Below, one piece after another: positions 51,901 to 63,435 of a stretch of 64,000 nucleotides of DNA. The notes below the pieces were generated by a model. That model searched no databases. It was given only the letters and a program-made list of their open reading frames with translations, and was not told the origin of the DNA. Within the stretch, counting starts at the first letter, position 1. Every line of letters starts with the position of its first letter. Origin of the DNA: Syngnathus acus (taxonomy: Eukaryota; Chordata; Actinopteri; Syngnathiformes; Syngnathidae); the NCBI RefSeq assembly GCF_901709675.1, contig NC_051093.1:310001-374000 (forward strand), given 5' to 3'. The position numbers and the translations under genes are program-made.

Positions 51901-52178
51901 GTAGCGTCCTGTTCTTTGCGCTATGCTTACTGTCTGCTGTATGCACACTGGCTCAGTTTTGCTCCTCTTATTTATTGGGTTATTGGTTTATTATTTATTC
52001 ATCGCTCATTTTATTTATTTATTATTTATTATTTATTGTTTGTGCCTTCTTGTTTTTATTTTGTGTCGTCTACTTGTATGTCTCGTCACCGTGGGATAGA
52101 GGAAACGGAATTTCGGTTTCTTTGTGCGTCTTGACATATGAAGGGATTGACAATAAAGCTGACTTTGACTTGACTTTG
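48919..52178 (+). mobile_element. CR1/L2-type (Maui-like) LINE nested in LINE
   Basis: Flanked by ACTG (48915-48918 and 52179-52182), which may be a 4-bp duplication or shared with its own TTGACTTTGACT tail. It carries a nearly complete ORF2 and the 3' end GGGATTGACAATAAAGCTGA followed by CTTTGACT repeats. Removing it restores the host codons KYYTVEQFNKN. The Maui label is from memory. Confidence 0.88.
48940..51904 (+). pseudogene. Endonuclease-RT of nested LINE, one frameshift
   Basis: The N-terminal part is in one frame (YKYGRQVLLDIGES, KRGKRGGVRARLAANP); a shift near 49250 moves to a 900-codon open frame beginning SPSILLANVRSLDNKMDYI. It has endonuclease blocks (VFTETWLTVNIPDSA, FAGDFNHANLKSV, LGLSDHITVML), RT blocks (IRKAAGPDNIPGRALK, YRPVALTPIIMKCFERL, LLFVDFSSAFNTIVP, STGAPQGCVLSPLLF, VKFADDTTLVGLI) and a C-terminal region ending ILNSLPLSA. 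The 49199 ATG falls in the basic linker and is not the natural start. One lesion only, so a young element. Confidence 0.88.
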
Positions 52179-53330
52179 ACTGTAGAGCAATTTAACAAGA
52201 ATTTAACAACAAATAGAGCAATATCAATTCTACATTTTAATAGTAGGAGCTTGAAAGCAAACATCTCTAAGATCAAACAATGTTTAAAAGATATGAATAA
52301 TCCGTTTACTGTAATTGCAATATCTGAAACCTGGTTAAAGGAAGATCAGTCTGAAAAGATTGACATAGAGGGGTATGAGAGTTATACATTAAATAGGAAG
52401 GTAAAAAGATGTGGAGGAGTTGCTCTATTCATAGATAAAAACTATAAGTGTAAGATAGTAAGAAGTATGTCTCAAGCAATAGATAATATCATGGAATGTA
52501 TTACAGTTGAAATAGAAATGGAATCATCTAAAAACATTCTGGTAAGCTGTGTATACAGATGTCCAGGTTCATGTATTGAGAAATTTAGTGAACTATTATC
52601 AGGAATGTATGAAAGAAAAATCAATACGAAAATGGTGTACGTCTGTGGCGATTATAATATAGATCTATTGAACCCACTTCAGCTGACTCCAGTAACAGAA
52701 TTTATTAACTTAATGTACAGTATGAGTCTCTACCCTGCAATAACCCGTCCGACTAGAATTACATCTCACAGTGCCACAATAATTGATAATATATTTACAA
52801 ATGTAATTGAAAAGAAAGTAAAAACTGGACTGATAATAAATTATTCAAGCGACCACCTGCCAGTGTTTGCAGTGATCCAGGACTGTACAAAGAAAAAAAA
52901 GGATGCTATAACTTTTAAAATGTGTAGAATGAACTCTGGTAATTCATTTAACTCATTCAAAAATGATCTTTTAAAACAAGACTGGAAAAAGGTATATGTG
53001 GGTGATGTAAATGAAGCCTACAACACATTCATGGCCATTATATCCGAACTTTATGATAAAAACTGTCCTCTTGTAAAGAAAGCAGTTAAACTAAATTCAG
53101 TGGAAAAACCATGGCTGACAAAGGGAATCTTAAGTGCTTGCAAGAAGAAAAACCTATTATACAAAGATTTCCTAAAGATAAGAACAAAGGAAACTGAATT
53201 AAAATATAAGATCTACAAAAACAAATTGATTAAAATAATGAGAAACAGTAAAAGGGACTACTATAAATAACATGGAAAGTGTTAAATGAGATTATTAAAA
53301 ACAGAACTGGAAAGCCAGGATATCCTTCTT

Positions 53331-56300
53331 TTTTTTTCCCAATACATTTTTTATTCACAATTTTTCCATGTACAACAGTCATGAACAATTTCACAAAATA
53401 TGTCTTACATGGTATTTCTTTACAAAAATTTACAAATAATGAAATAATGAAGTAGCAAAATCTAGAATGAGTAAAATATGTATCTCAAACAGTTTGCCTA
53501 TTATACGTTTAAATCAACTTAAAAGAACAAAACAAAACAGCTTCTCTTTATATGTAATATTGCAACTGGCAAAATGAGTGTTTCCTGCAGGGGCTCAAAA
53601 GTCAACAAGGTTATCAGAAAAGTCCAAGTCTTTTATGAAATCAATAAAGGGCCTCCAAATCCCTTCAAACATATGTTGTTTGGCTTTACGTATATATGTT
53701 ATTCTTTCCAATGGAAGACAAGAGAGCATTTGTTTTAGCCACTGGGAGGTGTTTGGTCCAGTAACATTTTTCCAGGTCAGAGCAATACATCTTTTGGCCA
53801 TTAACGAGCTCATATCAATAAAAATTGAGTCTGTTTTACTGAAGTTGTGTTTCTCTGGATATAGAGCCAGTATAAACAGCGAGGGCTCCAAAGTAAGCTC
53901 CTTTGATATTATTTTCTCTATTTGCTCCTTCACTTCTAACCAAAAATGTTGTATCTGACTGCATTCCCACATACAATGTATTAACGTTCCTTTTAAGCCA
54001 CACTTTACACAGATATCTGGAATGTTCTTATTGTATTTATTCAATTTAACAGGTGTCGTGTACACTCGCTGTAACCATTTAAATTGTAGTACTCTCAGAC
54101 GGCTATTAATAGACATTTCTTGTGATTTTTTACAAACTTTTCCCCATTCTTGCTCACTGATCTTAGTATTTAGATCATTGTTCCAGGATAATAATTTACT
54201 TTTTGAATTTTCATTTGAATTTGTTTGTAGTAGGATGTAAAATTCTGAGATTATGCCTTTTCTTAATTTATTCTTTAACAGCAAGCTTTCCAGCCGTGTT
54301 AATGGGATCCTTCGTAGGTCACTTTGATACCCTTTTACAAAACTTCTCAGTTGCAGGTATTTAAAGTAGTGTTTTTTGTCAAGATTGAACTCAACCTCGA
54401 GTTCTCCAAAGGTCATAAAGTCATCAGATTGTGGAAGGTAGAGATTCCCAACTGTCCCCAGCCCCTTAGTCGCCCATGTTTTGAAAGTGGCATCTGCTCT
54501 TCCAGGAGTAAACAACTGGTTACCCCATATCGGACTTAGTTGCGACAATGTTTGTGTATCTCTAAGATACTTTCTGACATCATACCATACTTGCACCATT
54601 TGTTTCAAAAGAGGATTTGTTATTTGTTTTAATAATTGTTTTCTTGTGTCAGAATAAAAAAACGTGTGCAGGGGTAGTTTTAAATTTTGACCTTCCATTT
54701 CCACCCAATGCGGGTTATTGTTATCGTTATTGAAATAGAAAGTCATGGAGCGCAGTTGTGCAGCCCAGTAGTACCACAAGAAATTGGGACATCTTAACCC
54801 TCCCCCATCGAATGGCATGTATAAAAGAGAGAGACGAATCCTTGATCTTCCATTGTTCCATATCAAACTTAAGATAACTTTTCTTATCCAGGTAAACAAG
54901 TCAGTGGGAGGGGGTAAAGCAATATTTTGAAATAAGTATAACAATTTTGGCAATATAATCATTTTTAAAGTACTTATTCTTCCCATAATAGATAGAGGCA
55001 ATAACTTCCATCGGTCCACAGATGTTCCGATTTCTTCTTTAAGCCTGTCATAATTAGCCTTAACCATTTCTTCTGTGTTCGGTAATATTAGAATTCCCAG
55101 ATATTCGAAATGGTCTATCATTTTGAATCTGTAAGCTGTAATGTGGGCATCGGGATGCTTTCTTTCTATTGTGTTTAATAACAACATTGAAGACTTTGTT
55201 TCATTTACTTTATATCCTGAGATATTCCCAAATAATTTTATTACTTCCAAAACTGCCGGGATTGAGGACGTAAGTTTTGATAGAAATAATATGACGTCAT
55301 CGGCAAACAGTGCGATCTTATGTTCATGCTGACCTATTTTTATTCCTGATATTTGCGGCTGAGAGCGTATTGCTATTGCAAAAGGCTCTATCGCTAAGGA
55401 GAAAAGCAGGGGAGACAGAGGGCAGCCCTGACGACAGCCTCTTTTTATTTGAATTGGTTTTGAAAAATGTCTGTTAGTTAAAATTTCTGCTGTTGGATTT
55501 CTGTAAAGTATTCTTATCCACTTTGTAAAATTGCTTCCAAGGCCAAATCTATCTAAAATATTAAAAAGATATGGCCATTCTACCCTATCGAAGGCCTTTT
55601 CTGCGTCAAGAGAAAGGAGTGCACAGTCTCTTTCCTCTTTTTTGTAATGTAGAACATTTGTAACCCTCCTCACATTGTGAAAGCCTTGTCTTCCACTTAT
55701 GAACCCATTTTGATCGTTACTTATTACCGTAGGGAGGATAGTCTGAAGCCGCCTTGCCAATATTTTACAAATTATTTTGAGGTCAGAGTTTAAAAGACTG
55801 ATAGGTCTCAGGTTTTCACATTTCGTCGGAGGTTTACCGGGTTTTGGCAGTAGAACTATTGACGCTTCATTCAAGGACAGCGGGAGGCAATTTCTTTCAA
55901 ATGCTTCTGTTATCATATCTAACAAAGGCGCCAGCAGTTTATCTTTAAATTTTCTGTAGATATCAATAGGAATGCCATCAGGGCCCGCCCGTTTACCTAA
56001 CTTCATTGCGTCAATGGCACTTGCAATATCTTCTTTTGTTATTTCTAATTCTAGGTCTTTTTTTTGTTCATCTGAGATAGTCGGAACATTTAATCTATCC
56101 AAGACTTCATCCATGGTCTGAATATTACAGTTTGTTTCTGTGTTGTACAAATTTTGATAGTATTCTTTAAATGCATCATTAATCTCTTTTGGGTTAACTA
56201 TTGTTCGACCTCTATTTTCTAAAGTAGTAATTGTTGTTTTCGATTCAAGTTGCTTTATTTGCCACGCTAATAGCCTCCCAGCCTTGTCCCCTTGTTCGTA

Positions 56301-56533
56301 GAATGACTGCCTTAGCCGTAAGAGACTGGATGCAGCTTTAAGGCTGGATTGTTTTTCATATTCTGCTCTCAGGAGTAGAAGTTCTTTTGCCGCCACAGGA
56401 TCGTTGTTCTGAAATACTTTCTCCTGGGCTTTGTTGATATTATTTTCCAGGAGTTTTAGTTCTTGTTTAGCTTTTTTAGCTTTTTGGCCAGTATAACTAA
56501 TTATGTGTCCTCTGAGGAATGCTTTAAAAGCGT
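53331..56533 (-). mobile_element. L1-clade LINE, inverted, 5' truncated, with 14-bp target duplication
   Basis: The perfect 14-bp repeat AGGATATCCTTCTT lies at 53317-53330 and 56534-56547. The poly(A) end is at the left (T-run at 53331), so it reads on the minus strand. It has an RT but no endonuclease. It interrupts the plus-strand LINE at 48419-58820. Confidence 0.95.
53595..56533 (-). CDS. L1-type reverse transcriptase, open but N-terminally truncated
   Basis: The frame is open from the truncation point at about 56533 to the stop near 53595, some 979 codons; the first Met is at 56396. Blocks: [108 protein letters not shown] (FADD catalytic pair), and a C-terminal zinc-like [17 protein letters not shown]. 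This is the L1 pattern. The endonuclease is missing, so it cannot nick targets itself. The absence of stops over almost 1,000 codons points to a recent insertion. Confidence 0.92.
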
Positions 56534-56963
56534 AGGATATCCTTCTTACTTTGTAAACAGTAATAACATAACTATAAATGATCTTACTATGATTGCAGAG
56601 GAGTTTAATGATTACTATGTTGGTATTGGGCCTACTTTGGCAGAGGAAGTAGCAAAAAAAGGGAGTACCTTTTGTGACCTACTTAAGGATGTACCCAACC
56701 GACTGTAACGGGATACATATGTCACTTGTTAAAAATATTATTGAATGTGTGGTGAAACCCCTTACACATATCTGCAACCAATCTCTGACAAATGGTGTTT
56801 TTCCGAGTGAAATGAAAACTGCTAAAATTATTCCGATATATAAAGCTGGGGACAAACACATATTCTCAAATTACAGGCCAATATCTCTACTCCCACAATT
56901 CTCCAAAATATTAGAAAAAATATTTTATAAAAGGCTTGATGATTTTATTACAAAACAAAATAT

Positions 56964-57213
56964 ATATAAGACTATAAAAATGGGACCCATTGCCTCCCTG
57001 CTTGGCACTCAGCATTAAGGGTTGGAATTGGGGGGTTAGATCACCAACTGATTCCCGAGCGCGGCACCGCTGCTGCTCACTGCTCCCCTCTCCCCCAGGG
57101 GATGGATTAAAATCACACGGGGATGGGTTAAATGCAGAGGACAAATTTCACCACACCCAGGTGTGTGTGTGACGATCATTGGGACTTTAATCTTTTTTTT
57201 AATCTTTAACTTT
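56964..57213 (+). mobile_element. SINE, 5' truncated, in LINE
   Basis: The insert begins at ATAAGACTATAAAAATGGGA and ends ATCATTGGGACTTTAATC plus T-rich and ACTTT sequence, matching the body and tail of the SINE at 60305-60611 in reverse orientation. AAATAT flanks both sides (56958-56963, 57214-57219). Removing it restores TKQNILCDQQYGF of the LINE RT. Confidence 0.88.
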
Positions 57214-58439
57214 AAATATTCTGTGTGACCAACAGTATGGATTTCGGAAAAATAGGACCACCACACTAGCTTTGTTAGATTTCGTAGCTGAAATAACAAC
57301 AGCTATTGAAAATAGACGATATGCTGTAGGTGTTTTCTTGGATCTTAAGAAAGCTTTTGATACTGTAAATTATGAAATACTGTTAACAAAACTTGAAAGA
57401 TATGGGATACAAGGTATGTCACTCACTTGGTTAAACAGTTATTTATCAAACAGGACTCAATATGTGCAACTTATGGACTGTAAATCAAAACTAAAGCAGG
57501 TAAAGTGTGGGGTTCCTCAGGGCTCAATATTAGGCCCCTTGTTATTTATTTTGTATGTCAATGATATATGCAAGGTCTCCAGGTTACTCAAGGCTGTAGT
57601 TTTTGCAGATGACACAAACCTGCTTTGCAGTGGGGAGGACCTGGATCAACTACTGGATACTGTGGGTATTGAAATGGAAAAATTACAGAGTTGGTTTGAC
57701 ACAAATAAACTAACACTAAATTTAAGTAAAACAAAGTATATTATATTTGGAAACCGTCCGACCATCACAGACAAAATTCTTACAATAAATAATATAGAAA
57801 TAGAAAGAGTAAATGAAGTAAAATTTCTTGGAGTGCTTATAGATAATAAATTAAGTTGGAAACCACATATTATGTATATCAAATCAAAAATTTCAAAATC
57901 ACTAGCAGTATTATATAAAGTAAAAGACTTTATAAATCAGTCATCATTATATTCCTTGTACTGCTCCTTCATACTCCCATACATTATGTACTGTGTGGAG
58001 GTGTGGGGCAATACATACAAAACAAACACAGATCCAATCTTTATTCTTCAAAAAAAAGCAATACGACTTGTAAATAATGCTGATTATAGAGAACCATCAA
58101 ACCCTCTCTTTATTAAATTGAACTCACTGAAATACAACGACCTAGTCGACTTTAAAACCATCCAACTCATGTACAAAATAAAAAATAATCAATTACCAAA
58201 CAGTATCCAAAGGTTGTTTGAGTGGAGGGAAAGTACCTATTATTTAAGAGGAACACGTATGTTTAAAAGAGATTTGGTGAGAACAAATTTAAAGTTACAT
58301 TGTATAACAGTTAGAGGTGTGGAATTATGGAACACCAGCAGTGGAGAATTAAAGAACTGTAGTACCTTACCTAAGTTTAAAAAAAATGTATAAGCACAAA
58401 ATATTGACGGGATACCGTAACATGTTGTGAAGTTGTTTA

Positions 58440-58535
58440 AGTTGCTTTTGTATTTATCTAAAGAAAATATATAGTATATATATATATCTATATATATATA
58501 TAGATATATATATATATATAAAATATATATATTTT
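58440..58535. repeat. (TA)n-rich stretch in LINE 3' region
   Basis: TATATATATATCTATATATA-type sequence forms long palindromes between 58475 and 58530, followed by 200 bp of AT-rich 3' sequence. Confidence 0.8.
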
Positions 58536-58789
58536 TTCTCTTTAATATATTGACTATGGACAAATTCTTGACCGAATCAAACAAACATGTAGTTACATGG
58601 GGTAGAGTCAGATAAGCTTAGGCTTCCTTCTACTCCCTTTTTGAACAAATATGATTTTACGATAAAGGAAAATTATAATGCAATATCTTTTTTCTTTCTT
58701 TTATGTTTTATTATTGTACTATGGAGTTATCATTTTTCTGTATTTTTATTTTTTCCTGTATTTCTTTAATGTTCGAAATAAACGTTTTA

Positions 58790-58822
<33 letters not shown>

Positions 58823-59631
58823 TGCTTGCACAGTGCTCCTTGAGATGTTTAAAGCTTGGGAAATCTTGTATCCAAATCCGGCTTTAAACTTCTCCACAAC
58901 AGTATCTCGGACCTGCCTGGTGTGATCCTTTGTCTTCATGGTTCTCTCTGCGCTTTAAACAGAACCCTGAGACTATCAAAGAGCAGGTGCATTTATACGG
59001 AGACTTGATTACACACAGGTGCATTCTATTTATCATCATCAGTCATTTAGGACAACATTGGATCATTCAAAGATACTCACTGAACTTCTGGAGTGAGTTT
59101 GCTGCACTGAAAGTAAAGGGGCCGAATAATATTGCACGCCCCACTTTTCAGTTTTTTATTTGTTAAAAAAGTTTAAATTATCCAATAAATTTCGTTCCAC
59201 TTCACGATTGTGTCCCACTTGTTGTTGATTCTTGACAAAAAATTAAAATTTTATATCTTTATGTTTGAAGCCTGAAATGTGGCGAAATGTTGAAAGGTTC
59301 AAGGGGGCCGAATACTTTCGCAAGGCACTGTATGTTTAAAATATTCCTTTTATTGCTTTAATATGTGAATATACTTGTCTGCTTATGTACTTTATTCAAT
59401 GAGGTTTGAGCATATCTGTTTTTGTAGCTAGGCAGGACTATTTGTATTTCGAACCCATTCCTTCACTCCCTCTGTTGACCTCAGACTGAGGTCACCAAAA
59501 CCGTTGATACCACCAGGGTCCCTCTGTTGGCACACCATGTCCCTCTGTGGAGCCGCTTCAAGTCCCTCTGTGGGGCCGCCAATGAGTGAGAAAAATAAAT
59601 ATAGATAAAATTCATACCCAGACATTTGTAA

Positions 59632-59890
59632 AAGATGGAGAGTGGAAAGGCAATTGGCCTAGACGACATTCCAGTGACAGCATGGAACTATCAAGGAGAG
59701 ATGGCAGGGGAGATTCTTAAAAAGCGAGATGATTCCTGGAAAGGTGCTGACTCCTATTTTTTTTTTCAGACCACGGCGATGCGCAGAACTGTAGTAGCTA
59801 CAGAGGTGTTGGTATGTTGATTAAGCAAAGCATGAAGTTATGGGAAAGAATGTTAGAAGCGAGGCTTGGAAATCTCTACTGGCCAAAATA
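59632..59890 (+). pseudogene. RTE/BovB-like RT fragment
   Basis: Broken frames read MESGKAIGLDDIPVTAW, NYQGEMAGEI and, after a T-run, CSSYRGVGMLIKQSMKLWER, MLEARLGNLYW. These match the RT blocks of RTE/BovB-type LINEs (KNGKATGPDDIPVEAWK and YRGIKLMSHTMKLWERVVE, from memory). The rest is missing. Confidence 0.7.
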
Positions 59891-60200
59891 ATGGAGAGTG
59901 TGGCAGAGATGAAGATGTTGCAGGACATGCAGATGGTTGGTGTGACAGGACAGAAAGATATGGAAACGATTGCTCTGCTGTCCCGGCCCCTAACAGGAGC
60001 AGCCGAAAGAAGAGGAAGATGAGAAAGAAAATGTGAGAGAAAAATACATAAACAAATAACGAAATACATACATACATACGTATATATGTACATATAGACA
60101 GACAGACATCGAACGATCGCCCATTCGGTCACTCATTCATTTGGTCTTGGTCATTCTGTCACTCGGTCACTCAGTCATTCAGTCAGTCACACAATGAATC

Positions 60201-60203
<3 letters not shown>

Positions 60204-60262
<59 letters not shown>

Positions 60263-60283
60263 CCAATAAATCAATCAATCAAT
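60204..60283. repeat. (AATC)n microsatellite
   Basis: About twenty AATC units with few interruptions. Smaller ATAC and GACA repeats lie at 60065-60110, and CACTCGGTCA/CATTCAGTCA words between them. Confidence 0.95.
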
Positions 60284-60304
60284 CTCACTCACAAGTGTTA
60301 AGTT

Positions 60305-60611
60305 AAAAGTTAAAGTCCCAATGATCGTCACACACACACCTGGGTGTGGTGAAATTTGTCCTCTGCATTTAACCCATCCCCGTGTGATTTTAATCCATCC
60401 CCTGAGGGAGAGGGGAGCAGTGAGCAGCAGCGGTGCCGCGCTCGGGAATCAGTTGGTGATCTAACCCCCCAATTCCAACCCTTAATGCTGAGTGCCAAGC
60501 AGGGAGGCAATGGGTCCCATTTTTATAGTCTTTGGTATGACCCGGCCGGGGTTTGAACCCACAACCTTCCAGTCTCAGGGCGGACACTCTACCACTAGGC
60601 CACTGAGCTGG
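60305..60611 (-). mobile_element. tRNA-derived SINE, near full length
   Basis: On the minus strand it begins CCAGCTCAGTGGCCTAGTGG, with an A box (TGGCCTAGTGG), followed about 40 bp later by a B box (GGTTGTGGGTTCAAACC), the internal RNA polymerase III promoter. The body reads ATGGGACCCATTGCCTCCCT and the tail GATCATTGGGACTTTAAC. Two partial copies lie at 56964 and 15325. It has no coding frame and would use a LINE's enzymes; which LINE is not clear. Confidence 0.88.
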
Positions 60612-60717
60612 TTAACTAATTTGTAATAGTATTGCAAGCAGTTGAAACTCTAATGGAATATGTGGATGTCCATATCAGTTTTATCAAATTCTAATCCTAC
60701 TTTACCTTTGTATAAGG

Positions 60718-61036
60718 CACAGGTGTCAAACTCAAGGCCAGATGCAGCCCGCCACATCATTTTATGTGGCCCGCGAAGACAAATTGTGCTTCATATTCAT
60801 GTGCCATTACTTGAATTCCAAATTGTCTTCACTTTTAATAATATTTTATTTTTAAATATTAGACCAGTTTTTACTTGTCTGATTTGAAAACGAGTCACTT
60901 GTCAGTTTGCTTTGTAGCTTTTACTGTATATAATATGAGGTGCTCATACATTTATTTGGGGTGACAGTCATAACGGCCCTCCGAAAGAAGCTATGACTAC
61001 ACTGCGGCCCGCGAAAAAATGAGTTTGACACCCCTG
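60718..61036. mobile_element. Small non-autonomous hAT
   Basis: It is 319 bp with ends CACAGGTGTCAAACTCAAGG and GAGTTTGACACCCCTG, flanked by the perfect 8-bp duplication GTATAAGG at 60710-60717 and 61037-61044. GTGGCCCGCGAAGAC and GCGGCCCGCGAAAAA occur near opposite ends. Confidence 0.93.
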
Positions 61037-61044
61037 GTATAAGG

Positions 61045-63180
61045 GATAGCCTTCTCAAAGCATAGTCATCGTAATTAAGTCAATCGGTTGTTTTACTAAC
61101 ATTTAATCATTGATCAATCACGTATCTTAAATCATGCTTTTCCTCCTTTGAAGCGACAAACCCAAACGCCACCATTTTATAGGGAAAGAAACATTTGTTG
61201 AATCTATTTGTTTTCGACATAATACTCCTGCAGTCATCTTAAATTTGTTCAATTTATCAATCCCTTCCCTTGTTTATCCTGCAAATGAATCACGTGAATA
61301 ATGTGTTATTCAAACTTTAACGTTCATAAGTTATCCACCTGTTCCCAATTCGTTTGGAGTCTGTATGTTATTGTTCCAATTTTTTACATTTAATACTCTC
61401 CCACCTATTTGATCCTATCTTGTAAAGGTCTACAATTCATTATAAGCTATTTTAAAACTCTCCACACTTGTTACCAGGCTTTGGCTCCATTTCATGATGT
61501 TGTCTCCCATTCACTTCATTTCTGCCGAGCTGTTTCTTCTCCTCCGTCTAGCATGTTGAAGACTTAAAAACCATCAAATCTGAAGACACTCACTTTTTTT
61601 TTTTTTCCCCCCTGTCACTATGGTTAAAAAGTAAAAATAACAATGTCCATGGTAACATACCCATCGCCGGCTGGACTTCGGGGTACCTCCAGATGCCATC
61701 CTGGCCTAGAATCACCAATTCTCAGTCCCTGAAACTCGACTGGCAGCATCTCACATGGCTGTATGAACAAAAGCCATCACCCTCCTGTAGCTGTGCAGGC
61801 AGCTCTACGCACAATAAACATCCATAACACCAAAAAATAAAAATAAAATTAATAATGATAAACAAAAATTAATCCACACACGGACGCATGTAAACGTATG
61901 AAATTGAAAACTGGAGCCTGCCGAGCCTGTCCTGAAAACGATCACATTTACAAACTCATTATGAAAGGTAAGGGGTTAGTTGTTAATGCATGTTCACAGA
62001 CATGACACAAAATTCTCCAAGACTGCAGTTGACAACCTGCAAAGTAAACACGAGTTTAACAAATAAAGCACAATCTGCTCCCTGGGTTGCTGTTCGAGGC
62101 TGCAATACAATTAGTTAAAACATCAAAACAAAGCAAGTCATCACAAATTCCGTCACATACATTTTGTCGCACTGTCAGGTAAGTCTTGTCATACACTGTC
62201 TTGGCTCAGAGTCTTGATTGTCAATGCTGGTATAGTCACGTCTGGTCATAATCTTGAAATGGGCCTTCTCCATTGAAGTCTTTTGTTGTCAATGGTGCCC
62301 CAGAGTATTCCTAAACCCATATTTAGTCCAAAATTAGCCCTGATCAATCTTGCGTTTTCAAATCTGTAGTATCATTATATTTTTCAGGTGAGAGGAATGT
62401 TATCCTCTGCTGTGATCACATCATCCCAACTTTGAATCACTTTAACCATTCACAAAACACAAACACCACACCACAAGCAAAGACTTGACATTCATACACC
62501 ATTACAGACAAACTGCCATCCCACAACACACAAAAAAAAAAACATACAACATTAAATTGTAAAAGGAAACCTTCCTACGCAAAATGTTCTCCTCAATTAA
62601 AATTTCCCTTTTTATGTTAAATCCAAAATTAATATCTAATTGTCTGGTCTCCAGTCCTCTTATCGCTTGCCAATATGCATAATGCTGGAACATGGTTTAA
62701 CTCCCCATTTAGTTTGCTCACATCTCACACTTAGACTATTTGACACTTTGTGTTGAGCTGTAACTTCAATATTTCCACCTTCCCATATTTCTTCCACTAA
62801 ACAGTTCCATTTTGCTTTCAGTTTAAATTCATCCCTCCAAATAACTACCTCTGGCAAAGAACCAAAAATTTATAGAGCACTCCCTTTTACTATTACATTG
62901 TTCCTTCATTCATCTCCTCACAAGCATTACTGACCCTCCTCCTAAAAAATAATGATACTAAAAATAATGTTTAACAAACAATATACACAGCTTCCTCCTG
63001 CCACTTACACTATCACCTTGAAGATTATAGTTCTCATTTTTGTTGATGCCAATTCTTAGAATTAAAAAGAAATGCTTACTCTTGATAATGGAGTCACGCT
63101 ATATCACAAATTTTGAAAACCTTCTTCCACGTTCCCCCTTTGTACCTATCAAAACCAATTAGAAATATTTTTGCTGTCAT
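61045..63180. other. Unassigned AT-rich stretch
   Basis: I see no recognisable element or gene. Minus-strand frames at 62502-62857 (for example VIWRDEFKLKAKWNCLVEEI) are open for about 60 codons each and read like protein, but I cannot assign a family. A GC-richer island at 61655-61800 stands out. Confidence 0.4.
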
Positions 63181-63224
63181 GATCATCATTGTGGCCTTCA
63201 CACATATTGTTCCTGTACTTTAAA

Positions 63225-63306
63225 TTGTCAATTTTTGTACATGTGAAGCCCTTTGAGACTTGCTTGTGATTTAGGGCTATATAAATAAACTTGACTTGCC
63301 TTGACT
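63225..63306 (+). mobile_element. L2-type LINE 3' tail fragment
   Basis: GTGAAGCCCTTTGAGACTTG, TGATTTAGGGCTATATAAAT and AAACTTGACTTGCCTTGACT match the extreme 3' end of the L2 LINE at 17385-17455. Such short 3' ends are typical of 5'-truncated L2 insertions. Confidence 0.85.
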
Positions 63307-63435
63307 ATATTATTATTCAACTTCTTCTGCCTCTTTTTTATTTATTTATTTATTTTTTCGCTTAACTACTTCCACATAATTCAACTTATTCACTTCATTC
63401 CACTTTTAACACATTCCAAATATTCATGCCAAGTA

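Larger units (their letters stand above)
48723..58393 (+). pseudogene. LINE ORF2 (endonuclease-RT), split by three insertions
   Basis: Starts MNSTDKCLSFPTGVFNKQAL at 48723, reaches NSKYYT, then resumes across the nested LINE as VEQFNKNLTTNRAISILHFN. Endonuclease blocks: SETWLKEDQSEK, YVCGDYNIDLL, SSDHLPVFAVI. A +1 shift near 53268 separates DYYK from TWKVLNEII. Across the L1, GKPG joins [10 protein letters not shown]. Across the SINE, TKQNI joins LCDQQYGFRKNRTTT. RT: FLDLKKAFDTVNYEILL, KCGVPQGSILGPLLFILYV, VFADDTNLL, and the thumb to PKFKKNV. A stop near 56706 breaks the frame again. FADD is retained. Confidence 0.88.
48419..58820 (+). mobile_element. CR1/Jockey-type LINE with ORF1 end and ORF2, interrupted three times
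   Basis: The pieces are 48419-48918, 52179-53330, 56534-56963 and 57214-58820. Each join restores the protein. It carries the end of ORF1, the endonuclease and RT of ORF2, a 3' region with AATAAA (GTTCGAAATAAACG at 58768) and a TA-rich tail. It is inserted in Tc1 copy 2, with a target repeat of up to 5 bp (ATATA) that merges with the tail. Confidence 0.9.
47529..59000 (-). pseudogene. Tc1 transposase, split and frameshifted
   Basis: Read on the minus strand from about 58939: MKTKDHTRQVRDTVVEKF, then KISQALNISRSTVQAII, the 10.4-kb insertion, then KWKEYQTTANLPRPGRPSK (48414), SLHLGDTPN with a 2-base loss near 48110 that shifts the frame, and [37 protein letters not shown] with all DDE residues. 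The Lys after DNDPKH is present, unlike copy 1. Ends near 47529 (GGATKY). Confidence 0.9.
47314..59330 (-). mobile_element. Tc1-type transposon, copy 2, split by a nested LINE
   Basis: The left half is 47314-48418 and the right half about 58821-59330, both on the minus strand, with TA at 47312-47313 and 59331-59332. Together they make about 1.62 kb, as in copy 1. The break falls in CCATTTCAATATA/ATTGCTTGCACAG, intact in copy 1 (reverse complement near 33160-33190). 10.4 kb of nested LINE, L1 and SINE sequence lie between. Confidence 0.95.
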
